Below, piece by piece: positions 53,273 through 61,530 of a stretch of 64,000 nt of DNA. Position numbers and translations under genes: made by a program. The notes beneath the pieces are model-generated. The model was not told where the DNA came from, did no database searches, and saw only the letters and a list, made by a program, of their open reading frames with translations. Source of the stretch: Verrucomicrobiia bacterium (GTDB lineage Bacteria; Verrucomicrobiota; Verrucomicrobiia; Verrucomicrobiales; Akkermansiaceae); assembly GCA_030431475.1 (NCBI GenBank), contig JAUIJD010000002.1, forward strand, positions 156,757 to 220,756, read 5' to 3'. Within the stretch, counting starts at the first letter, position 1. Every line of letters begins with the position of its first letter.

Positions 53273-53371
53273 GAAACTTGAAACTTTAAACCTGAAACTT
53301 CAACGGGTGGGCCTTGAGCCTCGTTGCCGGAATTTGGAGTTTGAGGTTTCGAGTTTGAAGTTTGAAATTTC
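53273..53371. repeat. Imperfect AT-rich inverted repeat between divergent glycosyltransferases
   Basis: The left arm around GAAACTTGAAACTTTAAACC and the right arm around GTTTGAAGTTTGAAATTTC are imperfect reverse complements on a GAAACTTCAAACT theme, about 30 bp each, spaced by about 26 bp. The right arm covers the upstream TTG start of the GT4 gene. It looks like a dispersed intergenic repeat; it may also carry promoters for both genes. Confidence 0.5.
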
Positions 53372-53376
53372 GCGGC

Positions 53377-54405
53377 GTGTTCCGGGTTTGTCATGTGCTT
53401 GCCAGTGTCGGGGAGAAGGGAGGGCTGGAGAAGAACGTCATCGAGCTGGCGAACCGGCAGGCCGCGCTCGGTCACGAGGTGAGTGCGGTGGCCGACGAGA
53501 CGATGCGGTCGCATTTCTCGAAGGAGGTGCGCTTCGTGCCGCATCCGATGTCGGCGGGCCGGCTGAATCCCCTGAATCGCGCCGCGCTGCAGAAGCGCAT
53601 CCTCTCGACCCGGGCCCAGATCGTCCACGCCCATGCCAACAAGGCCGGTTCCCTGGTCCGGTCCATCCGCAAGGGACTCGGCCGGATGAAGCGGGTGGCG
53701 ACGGTGCAGAACATCAAGCGGAGTGCCGCGCCGTTCCGCGACTACGACGCGGTCATCACCGCCTCGGCCCAGGTGCGCGACTCGCTGGGCGGCATCCCGG
53801 CGACGGTGATCTGGAACTCGATCGAGCCGCCGCCCGCGGGGACGAGGGACGCGGCGCTGGCGACTGGGCCGCCCTTTCTCGACGGCGACGAGCCGGTGTT
53901 CTGCACGGTCGGCCGGCTGGTCCCGGCGAAAGGGATGGACCTTCTGTTGGAGGCGGTCGCCCGGGTGCCGGGCTTCAAACTGTGGGTGGTCGGCGAGGGG
54001 CTGCAGCGCAAGGAGCTGGAGTCCATCATCGAGAAGCACGAGCTTGGCGAGCGGGTGTGGATGGCCGGCCACCGCGACGATGCGGTGGGACTGATGGGGT
54101 GCGCGGCCTTGTTCATCGTCGCTTCGCGCAACGAAGGGGGTCCCTACACGCTGGCCGAGGCCCTGCACATGCGGGTGCCCTGCCTCTCGACGAAGGTCGG
54201 CTTCGCGCCGGAGTTCCTGCCCGAGGAGCTGCTGATGCAGACGCATTCGGTGGACGAGCTCGAGCGCGGCCTGCGCCTGGCGATGGACGAGCCCGAGCGG
54301 GTGCGCGAGCTTTCGGCCCCGTCCTTCGAGTTGGTGGCGAAGGAGGTCACTCTTGATGCCATGACGCGCAAGGTGCTGCGGGTCTACGAGACCATCACGG
54401 CGTGA
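53377..54405 (+). CDS. GT4-family glycosyltransferase
   Basis: A 342-residue glycosyltransferase of the GT-B fold: CHVLASVGEKGGLEKNVIEL at the start, VHAHANKAGS, CTVGRLVPAKGMDLLLEAV and the donor-site block ASRNEGGPYTLAEALHMRVP. GTG 53377 was chosen because the earlier TTG (53362) lies inside an intergenic repeat. Its C-terminus overlaps the convergent subtilase by 11 bp. The substrate is unknown. Confidence 0.85.
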   Translation: MFRVCHVLASVGEKGGLEKNVIELANRQAALGHEVSAVADETMRSHFSKEVRFVPHPMSAGRLNPLNRAALQKRILSTRAQIVHAHANKAGSLVRSIRKGLGRMKRVATVQNIKRSAAPFRDYDAVITASAQVRDSLGGIPATVIWNSIEPPPAGTRDAALATGPPFLDGDEPVFCTVGRLVPAKGMDLLLEAVARVPGFKLWVVGEGLQRKELESIIEKHELGERVWMAGHRDDAVGLMGCAALFIVASRNEGGPYTLAEALHMRVPCLSTKVGFAPEFLPEELLMQTHSVDELERGLRLAMDEPERVRELSAPSFELVAKEVTLDAMTRKVLRVYETITA

Positions 54406-56491
54406 GCCGGACGACGCGGTAGAAGCGCCGCGGAACGAGGTCCAGGTCGGCGGGATCGGTCACCTCCGCCGGAGTGCCGTCGCCGGGGACGAGGCTGCCG
54501 AGGGGCTGCCAAGCGTCCTCCGCGAGGGTGGCGCTCCACTCGACCCGGTAGTCGTGGCCCGCGAGGGTGGGGAAGGTGATCACGGCGTGGCGGAGTCCCC
54601 CGTTCCCGATGGTGGTGACCGAGGTGATGACGAATGGAGTGGGCGAGTCGGGATCGTTCGGATCCGAGCCGGCGGCGAACTCGGTGAGGTTGTCGCTGCC
54701 GTCGCCATCCGGATCATCCCCGGGTGCGGGGCTCAGACTCGGGAAATGGCGCTCCTCCCACCAGTCGGGAAGGCCGTCGCGGTCGGTGTCGATGATCCCG
54801 ACGAGATCGAGTCGGCCGCCGGTCGTGGTCTTCCCGGCAAGGGACGGCATCGGCACGACCTGCTCGAGAACCCGGGCGATGCGCTCGTTCAGGCCATCCC
54901 CCGGGAAATGCCGGGCTGCGAAGGCGACCGCGCCGGTGACGTGGGGACCGGCCATCGACGTGCCATTCTTGAACGCGTAGGCGAGGGACTCGTCGCGCTG
55001 GATCGACAGCGTGCCGGTCGCAGGCAGCGAGGCGAGGATGCCCTGGCCGTCGACCCGGGTCACCCGCAGGACGGGAATCCAGTCGCCGCTGGTGACCAGG
55101 GTCCAGTCGATGGTGGCGGGGGGCAGTTGGCCGTCGGTGTGGTCGTAGATGATGGCCGCCGCCGCTCCGGCCGCCATGGCGTTGGTGACTTTCTCGTAGA
55201 AGAACAGGGTGCCGCGTTCGATCAGGGCGATCCTGCCCGCGACCGACGGGGGGAACTCGGCGGGCTGGCCGATGCCGCAGGGGATGACCTCCTCGGTGAA
55301 CCCTGCGGTGAGTCCGGAGTAGGTGATGTGGGCCGTGGGGTAGGAGGCGCCGCCGACGTCCAGCGAGCGGCTCGTGGCGATCTCCTCGGTGGGGCGGAGC
55401 GAGACGATGCCCGATCCCGGGGCAGCGAGGTCGACGGTCTCGTCGCCGAGGTTCGAATACGAGGCGAGGGCGCCGGTGGGGGTGATCGCGGCGACGCCGA
55501 TGATGTTCTCGGTGGAATAGCCGATCGGGTAGCGGGGGGTCGTGTCGAGATCGACGCCGTCATCGTTTCCAGCCACGGCGCAGAGGACGATCCCGGCGTC
55601 CCGCAGTCCCTCGACGGCCAGCCGCTCGCTGTTGCTGAAACCGGAGGCGGTGTAGGAGGCGTTCACCGCGACGATGTTCGCGCCCGCCTGCTTGAGACCG
55701 ACGACGTAGTCCATCGCGGCGACCGTGTCGGAGATGTAGATGGTGTCGCCGTTGTCCGACACCTTGAGGGGAAGGATGCGGGCGAGCGGTTCGACGCCGG
55801 TGATGCCCGTCTGGTTGCTCCCGGCGGCGGCGAGGGTGCCGGCGACATGCGTCCCGTGATCGCCGGAGTCGTCCACCGAGGGAAGGTCCCCGGTGAAGTC
55901 GTATCCGGTGACGTCGTCGATGTAGCCGTTGCCGTCGTCGTCGATCCCGTTTCCCGGGATCTCGTTCGGGTTGGTCCAGAGCTGGGGTGCCAGCTCGGGA
56001 TGCCGGACATCGAAGCCGGTGTCCATGACGGCCACCACCACCTCCTGCGTGGCCTCGGGATCGGCAAGCGCCCAGGCGGCGAGGAAGCCGATGTCGACGC
56101 CCGGCGTTCCCGCCGAGCCGCCGACCGTCTGACCGGTGTTCGAGAGCCCCCACAGCTGAGCAAACATCGGATCGTCGCCGCCCACGCTGCAGACGTGGCG
56201 GACGTAGTCGGGTTCCACCGACTCGATGCGAGGATCGCGGCGGAGGCGCTCCATCATGCGGGCGGTGGATTCGCCATCCCCGTGGACCAGCCCGCACACC
56301 CGTCCCCTCGCCCGGGCGAGGTGGTCGAAGCGGCGGCTGAAGCGCATCGAGCGGGAATGGACCGCATGCTCCGCCGCCGCCCGGTTGAAGCCGGCCCGGA
56401 AGGTCACCATGACCCGGCCTTCGGCGTATTCGGGATCGTCCGCGTGGAGCACGCTGAACAGCAGGGCCAGGGCGATGGAGGCACGAATCAC
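54395..56491 (-). CDS. Secreted subtilisin-like serine protease (S8) with PA domain
   Basis: A 698-residue exported protease: signal peptide (MIRASIALALLFSVLHA), inhibitor-like propeptide (about 22-100), and the catalytic triad Asp157 (VMDTGFD), His215 (DHGTHVAGT) and Ser512 (NGTSMAGPH). A protease-associated domain (about 390-490) is inserted before the Ser region. The end has DTDRDGLPDWWEERHFPS and DDPDGDGSDNLTEFAAGSDP calcium-binding-like repeats and a beta-rich domain, as on the island proteins. Probably degrades proteins outside the cell. Confidence 0.93.
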   Translation of the reverse strand: MIRASIALALLFSVLHADDPEYAEGRVMVTFRAGFNRAAAEHAVHSRSMRFSRRFDHLARARGRVCGLVHGDGESTARMMERLRRDPRIESVEPDYVRHVCSVGGDDPMFAQLWGLSNTGQTVGGSAGTPGVDIGFLAAWALADPEATQEVVVAVMDTGFDVRHPELAPQLWTNPNEIPGNGIDDDGNGYIDDVTGYDFTGDLPSVDDSGDHGTHVAGTLAAAGSNQTGITGVEPLARILPLKVSDNGDTIYISDTVAAMDYVVGLKQAGANIVAVNASYTASGFSNSERLAVEGLRDAGIVLCAVAGNDDGVDLDTTPRYPIGYSTENIIGVAAITPTGALASYSNLGDETVDLAAPGSGIVSLRPTEEIATSRSLDVGGASYPTAHITYSGLTAGFTEEVIPCGIGQPAEFPPSVAGRIALIERGTLFFYEKVTNAMAAGAAAAIIYDHTDGQLPPATIDWTLVTSGDWIPVLRVTRVDGQGILASLPATGTLSIQRDESLAYAFKNGTSMAGPHVTGAVAFAARHFPGDGLNERIARVLEQVVPMPSLAGKTTTGGRLDLVGIIDTDRDGLPDWWEERHFPSLSPAPGDDPDGDGSDNLTEFAAGSDPNDPDSPTPFVITSVTTIGNGGLRHAVITFPTLAGHDYRVEWSATLAEDAWQPLGSLVPGDGTPAEVTDPADLDLVPRRFYRVVRLTP

Positions 56492-56601
56492 GGGCGAATG
56501 GATGAGGATAGGCCGTCATCCGGCGGCGACCAGCGGGGATTTCGCGGGCTGCATCGGGGCTTGCCGGGAGGGGGACGGGCGGGGAGGCTTGCCGCCCACG
56601 C

Positions 56602-58482
56602 ATGAAGCGCTTCCGCCCGTATTTTGCCTACCTCGCCGAGGCGAAGTGGACCTTCGCCGCCGGCATTCTGGCGGGCCTGATGTTCGCGGTCTTCAGCGGC
56701 TTCGGCATGCCCTTCATGGTGGAGAAGGTATTCCCGGTGATCTTCGGCTCGAAGCCGGAGATCGAAACGGTGGTGGAGCGCCTTGAGGCTACCGAGGGAA
56801 CGGAGGAGGCGCGGCGCCTGCTCGACGACGCCTTCCCCGGCGAAATGGAGAGCCGGCGCCAGACGGAATCGGTGCGTGGCTGGTTCGACGCGAAGTTCGG
56901 CGAGGAGCATGGGCGGCTGGCCATGCTGGTGGCCGCGGCCCTGATGGTGCCCGTGGTGACCCTCCTGAAGGGGTTGGCCGGCTTCTTCAACGTCTACTGG
57001 GTGACGGCGGCAGGGCTGCATGTCCTGCGCCGCATCCAGGGAGCGGTGTTCGACAAGATCCAGAAGCTGCCCCTCGGCTTCTTCAGCGGCAGGAAGACCG
57101 GGGACCTCATCAGCCGGGTCACCTCCGATGCCGGGATTCTGCAAGGGGTTGTCACGACGATTTCAAACGATCTTATCAAGCAGCCGTTTACGTTGCTCTC
57201 AGCGCTGGGCTACCTGACCTACAAGAGCCTTTCGAACCACAACGCGTTCTTCGTGCTGGTCTGCCTGCTGACCATCCCGATCTCGGTGTTTCCCATCCGC
57301 ATCATCGGCAAGCGCCTGATGCGTCGAGCCGGGAACATGCAGAAGGAGGGTGGCAACAACACCGCGATCCTCGCCGAGACGCTGGGGGCCACGCGCGAGG
57401 TGCGGGCGTTCAATCTCGAGGCCATGCTCGCGGGGCGCTTCCTGGCGGGGGTGAAGCGCTGGACGACGCTGCACCTGAAGGTCATCAAGTACCGCTATCT
57501 GGTGCCCCCGATCATCGAGATGCTGGCGGCCGGGGCGCTGGCGGCGGCGCTGACCTATGGATCCCAGAGAGGCCTGACCCTCGAGCAGTTCGTGCCCTTG
57601 GCGATCGCGCTCTACATGTGCTATGAGCCGATCAAGAAGCTCGGGGAGGTTCACAACCGGATCAAGCAGGGCGAAGCCTCGCTGGATCGCCTCGAGGTCA
57701 TCCTCAAGGCCGAGGAGGGGGTGACCGATCCCGAGCATCCCGTCGAGATCGAGAAGGTGGAGGGTGAGATCCGCTTCGAGCAGGTCGATTTCTCCTACGG
57801 CAAGGCTCCGGCCCTGCGTGGCATCGACACCGTGATCCCGGCCGGTCAGGTGGTCGCGCTGGTGGGCCCATCGGGGGCCGGAAAGACGACCTTCGCCTCA
57901 ATGATTCCGCGCTTCTACGATCCGGTCGAGGGAACGATCCGACTCGACGGGGTGGACCTGACAACCCTCCGGCTGCGGGACCTTCGGGATCACATCACCC
58001 TGGTGCCGCAGGAAGCGGTGCTGTTTTCCGGCACCATTGAGGAGAACATCGGCCTCGGACGAATCGGTGCCAGCCGCGAGGAGATCGAGAAGGCCGCGCA
58101 GCTCGCCAATGCCCACGATTTCATCAGCGGCTTTCCGCAAGGCTACCAGACCCAGGTCGGCGAGCGGGGCGCCCAGCTGTCCGGCGGACAGAAGCAGCGG
58201 ATCTCCATCGCCCGCGCCTTCCTCAAGGACGCACCGGTGCTCATTCTCGACGAGGCGACGGCGGCGCTCGACGCCGACAGCGAGTCGCAGATCCAGAAGG
58301 AGCTCGCCGATCTTGCGCGGGGACGGACGACGCTGATCATCGCCCACCGCTTCAGCACCATCCGCATCGCCGACCGCATCCTGGTCTTCGACGGTGGCCG
58401 CATTGTCGGCGACGGCACCTTCGAGCAGCTTGAGCAGGGCAACGACCTGTTCCGAGGCCTGCTGGAGAACCAGCGGCACTGA
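56602..58482 (+). CDS. ABC transporter with fused membrane and ATPase domains (MsbA-like)
   Basis: A 626-residue half-transporter. Membrane helices occupy about 15-340 (including an N-terminal insert of about 80 hydrophilic residues between helices 1 and 2). The ATPase has Walker A GPSGAGKT (422-429), the signature QLSGGQKQRISIARAFL and Walker B LILDEATAALD. It is of the type that flips lipids or exports glycolipids; the exact substrate is unknown. Confidence 0.92.
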   Translation: MKRFRPYFAYLAEAKWTFAAGILAGLMFAVFSGFGMPFMVEKVFPVIFGSKPEIETVVERLEATEGTEEARRLLDDAFPGEMESRRQTESVRGWFDAKFGEEHGRLAMLVAAALMVPVVTLLKGLAGFFNVYWVTAAGLHVLRRIQGAVFDKIQKLPLGFFSGRKTGDLISRVTSDAGILQGVVTTISNDLIKQPFTLLSALGYLTYKSLSNHNAFFVLVCLLTIPISVFPIRIIGKRLMRRAGNMQKEGGNNTAILAETLGATREVRAFNLEAMLAGRFLAGVKRWTTLHLKVIKYRYLVPPIIEMLAAGALAAALTYGSQRGLTLEQFVPLAIALYMCYEPIKKLGEVHNRIKQGEASLDRLEVILKAEEGVTDPEHPVEIEKVEGEIRFEQVDFSYGKAPALRGIDTVIPAGQVVALVGPSGAGKTTFASMIPRFYDPVEGTIRLDGVDLTTLRLRDLRDHITLVPQEAVLFSGTIEENIGLGRIGASREEIEKAAQLANAHDFISGFPQGYQTQVGERGAQLSGGQKQRISIARAFLKDAPVLILDEATAALDADSESQIQKELADLARGRTTLIIAHRFSTIRIADRILVFDGGRIVGDGTFEQLEQGNDLFRGLLENQRH

Positions 58483-58541
58483 ACCGCGCGGTGGTCCTGC
58501 CAGGCCGCCGGCTCAGCGGAAGGGCAGGACGGTAGCGGTGC

Positions 58542-59135
58542 TCAGGAGCTTTGGAGTTCGCGGTCCAGCCATGCCTCGAAGGCCCGGTGGTCGTTGAGAA
58601 GATACCGGTGGCTGCGGAATCCCATGGTCCGGCCGGTCTCGATGTTGGCCGGGAGGTCGTCGATGTAGAGGGTGCTTTCGGGGCTCAGATCGTGGTCCGC
58701 GATCACCCGGTCGTAGATCTCCCGTTCGGGTTTCATGGAGCCGGCCTCGAAGGAGTAGGTGCCGGCCTCGAAGTGGCGGAAGATCTCGTAGGACTCCAGC
58801 ATCCACGGGCAGTGGATGGGATTGGTGTTCGAGAAGAGCAGCAGGCGGTGGCCGTCGGATGCCAGCCTCTCGACCACCGCCCACATCGGAAGGTTCGGGG
58901 TGAAGACGTCGCGCCAGGCTTCCTCGAAGGCTTCGCGGGTCACGCCGCCGCCGAGCGCGGTGAGCGCTTGGTCGAGGTAGGCGTCGAGCCCGATGTCGCC
59001 GCGCTCGAAGGCATCCTTGTCCCCGAGGAAGCGGTGCAGTTGCGAGGCCTCGGTGCCGGGGGGGAGGAGTCGCTGCAGGGTGCTTTCAAAATCGAAGTCG
59101 AGGAGGACTTTGCCGATGTCGAAGAGGAAGGTCAT
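58542..59135 (-). CDS. HAD-family hydrolase
   Basis: A 197-residue HAD phosphatase-like protein. Motif I is FDIGKVLLDFD, motif II FSNTN, motif III Lys in KPEREIYD and motif IV YIDDLPANIE. ATG 59135 is the natural N-terminus; the frame runs upstream into a repeat without homology. Substrate unknown. Confidence 0.88.
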   Translation of the reverse strand: MTFLFDIGKVLLDFDFESTLQRLLPPGTEASQLHRFLGDKDAFERGDIGLDAYLDQALTALGGGVTREAFEEAWRDVFTPNLPMWAVVERLASDGHRLLLFSNTNPIHCPWMLESYEIFRHFEAGTYSFEAGSMKPEREIYDRVIADHDLSPESTLYIDDLPANIETGRTMGFRSHRYLLNDHRAFEAWLDRELQSS

Positions 59136-59141
59136 GGGGGA

Positions 59142-59160
59142 GAATGACGAATGACGAATG
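59142..59160. repeat. Tandem GAATGAC heptamer
   Basis: GAATGAC is repeated nearly three times just upstream of the HAD gene. On the minus strand it reads ATTCGTCATTCGTCATTC, a short dispersed pattern I recall between genes in related bacteria. Confidence 0.5.
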
Positions 59161-59187
59161 GAAGATCGGAGAGGGAAGTTGGGGGGG

Positions 59188-60294
59188 TCAGTGGCGCTGG
59201 ATCTGGTCCAGGATGTAGCGACCGGCGGTGAGGGCACCGGCGTTTCGTCCGTGGCGGGCGAGGGCGGTCTTCATTCGCCGCCATGGAGCCGCGTGGTCGG
59301 CCAGCATCTCTTTCGTCTGTCGCTGGATGGCATCGGGCGAGTCGGCGAGGGCTCCGCCGCCGATGCGTTGGAGCAGCTCGAGATTGCCCTCTTCCTGACC
59401 GGGCACCAGGTGGTGGACGAGCATCGGACACTGGGCCGCGATGGCCTCGTGGACCGTGGCGCCCCCGGCCTTGCCGATGACGAAATGGTGGCTGCTGAGC
59501 AGTTCCGGCACCCGGCGGGTCCAGCCTTTGATCCGCACGCGGCCGGGGAAGCGGTCCTTGATCTCCCGGGCGCGCTCGTAGAGCAGGCGGACGTTCTTTC
59601 CGAGGACGATGGTGATCCGGGTTTCCGGTGAGGCATTGAGCACCGCCTTCGAGATGCGGCGGACGTGGGGCAGCTTGGCGGTGGCAAAGTAGAGGGCGTC
59701 GAAGGGCTCCACCGGGGCGTCGGACCGGAGCGGTGCCAGGCGGGAGAAGAGCGGGTTGACCGGGAAGCCGGTTTCGATGACCCGGGCGGCATCGAGTCCG
59801 TGGTCGATCATCTCGCGCCGGGTGTGGGCGTCGGTGACCAGCCACCGCGTATCGGGCGCCTTCAGCCAGGCGGCATTGATCTCGATGGAGTCGGTGACCA
59901 CCGTGAACACCGGAATCCGGCGCCCGCTGGAAGCGAAGATGCGGTCGAGGAAGTACGGGTAGAGCGGGTAGGTGGCGACCACGGCATCGGGCCGGAAATC
60001 ATCGATCAGCGCCTCCAGTGCACGCTCCGGCCGCCGCATCAGGGGCATGCGCTGACGCGAGAAATCGACGTCGGCCGTGCCGCGGTAGATCCGGGCCCAG
60101 AGCCGGGGCTGGTAGGTCGTGACGAAGCGGTAGGCCTTGCACAGGCCCTGGGTCAGCCGGGGGATGCCGAGCATGCACGGATCGGCGACCCGCGTCTCGG
60201 CGCCCGTCTCATCGAGTGCGAGCGCGAGGTTTCGGGCCGCACTGTTGTGGCCTTCGCCGAAGGCGGCGGTGACGATCAGGATCCGGGCGGGCAT
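59188..60294 (-). CDS. MGDG synthase/MurG-like glycosyltransferase
   Basis: A 368-residue GT-B glycosyltransferase related to monogalactosyldiacylglycerol synthases: ILIVTAAFGEGHNSAARNL at the start, VATYPLYPYFLDRIF, VTDSIEINAAWL, and the donor-binding block VIGKAGGATVHEAIAAQCPM followed by PGQEEGNLELL. ATG 60294 was chosen; the same frame stays open to 61458 only as antisense of the next gene. It may make a glycolipid. Confidence 0.85.
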   Translation of the reverse strand: MPARILIVTAAFGEGHNSAARNLALALDETGAETRVADPCMLGIPRLTQGLCKAYRFVTTYQPRLWARIYRGTADVDFSRQRMPLMRRPERALEALIDDFRPDAVVATYPLYPYFLDRIFASSGRRIPVFTVVTDSIEINAAWLKAPDTRWLVTDAHTRREMIDHGLDAARVIETGFPVNPLFSRLAPLRSDAPVEPFDALYFATAKLPHVRRISKAVLNASPETRITIVLGKNVRLLYERAREIKDRFPGRVRIKGWTRRVPELLSSHHFVIGKAGGATVHEAIAAQCPMLVHHLVPGQEEGNLELLQRIGGGALADSPDAIQRQTKEMLADHAAPWRRMKTALARHGRNAGALTAGRYILDQIQRH

Positions 60295-60348
60295 GCGGGC
60301 GTCGTTGGGGGCTTTTAGGAAGCGGCGGGGGGTTGCGTCGAATGACAA

Positions 60349-61482
60349 ATGGGGTTTTCGTCGTTTCACGTGAGCGAGAGGGAGAGCGATGCCAGGCTGC
60401 GGGTGGTCGACGACGAGGCGTCGCCCTCCGAGGAGGTGCTGCGTCTGAAGAAGGACCGGAGGGAGGACAAGGTGGCGGCCGAACCGGTGGCCCGCGTGCC
60501 CGTGGCGCCGAAGCCGGAGGAGGCGATGCGGCTGGATGTCGGCGAGGTCGAGGACGAGCGCCGCACGCATGAGCCCGACATCGATGTGATCATCGACGGA
60601 CGCGAGGAGTCGGTGGATCCCGAGGAGGAATGGACCCGGGAGCACAAGCCGGTGCCGTACGGGTGGTTCATCCTGATTGCCGTGGCCGTGATCGCCGCGG
60701 TGGTCGCAGCGACCATGGCCGGCCGCAGCGATGAGCCGACCGAAACGGAGAGGGCCCGTGAGGCGTCGGTCGAGCGCAGCGAGGCGGAGGAAGCCGACGA
60801 GCGCGAGGCGGCGGAGTTGGTGGCGGCGGTCGAGCGTCGGATCGATGGCTACCTTCGTGCGGACTCGGTCGAGGCGCTGCTCCCGCATGTGCGCCATCGG
60901 GAGCGGGTGGAGCCGCTCGCCCGGCAATGGTACGAGTCTCATGAGTTCGAGCCCCGGAGACTCGACGAGATGGTGGTTTTCGAACCGATCAACCTCGAGG
61001 GCCGCACCTTCTGGAAGGCCCTGGTCACGATCGACGGGGGGGCGGCGGGCGATCAGGAGTCGGAGCCGATTCTGCTCGAGCAGTTCGACGACGGCTCGGT
61101 AAGGGTCGACTGGGAGACCTCCGTCTGTTTCCAGCCGATGGCCTGGGACGACTACGTGCGCGACCGTCCCGAAGGGGAGCCGATGGACTTCCGGGTGATG
61201 GTGGCACCGGATGCCGGAGGGCTCTACAGCCACGAGTTCCGGGACGAGTCCAAGTGGCGGGCGTTCCGGTTGACCGCCCGGGGCTCCGATGAGTATGCGA
61301 TCGGCTACCTCCGTCGGGGCAGCCGGATGGAGTCCCGGATCTACGAGCTTTTCGTCGAGAATCGCGGGCGGCCGCTGGCGCTGGTCGTGCGGTTGGCGCG
61401 ACCGGCCGGAACCCTTTCCCCGAGAGGGGTGGTGATGGAGGAGGTTCTCAGCCCCCACTGGCTGCTGGTCGATCCGGAGTGA
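60349..61482 (+). CDS. Hypothetical single-pass membrane protein
   Basis: A 377-residue protein with a hydrophilic, charged N-terminal part, one membrane helix (about 104-123, GWFILIAVAVIAAVVAATMAG) and an outer domain (about 155-377) with no recognised family (FWKALVTIDGG, YSHEFRDESKWRAFRLTA). GTG 60370 is an alternative start. Codon pattern and length support a real gene. Confidence 0.7.
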   Translation: MGFSSFHVSERESDARLRVVDDEASPSEEVLRLKKDRREDKVAAEPVARVPVAPKPEEAMRLDVGEVEDERRTHEPDIDVIIDGREESVDPEEEWTREHKPVPYGWFILIAVAVIAAVVAATMAGRSDEPTETERAREASVERSEAEEADEREAAELVAAVERRIDGYLRADSVEALLPHVRHRERVEPLARQWYESHEFEPRRLDEMVVFEPINLEGRTFWKALVTIDGGAAGDQESEPILLEQFDDGSVRVDWETSVCFQPMAWDDYVRDRPEGEPMDFRVMVAPDAGGLYSHEFRDESKWRAFRLTARGSDEYAIGYLRRGSRMESRIYELFVENRGRPLALVVRLARPAGTLSPRGVVMEEVLSPHWLLVDPE

Positions 61483-61530
61483 GCCGTCTCGCTTGAAGAA
61501 TCACCCGCTCGCTGGCAGCTTCCCGGCGTC

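Noticed and set aside
53182..54246. A 354-codon minus-strand frame opposite the GT4 gene
   Set aside because: It is antisense to the glycosyltransferase, and its only distinctive part comes from the intergenic AT-rich repeat.
59188..61458. A 756-codon minus-strand frame joining the glycosyltransferase to a longer N-terminal part
   Set aside because: The part beyond 60294 is antisense to the membrane protein at 60349 and has no homology; the glycosyltransferase N-terminus (ILIVTAAFGEGH) begins right after ATG 60294.
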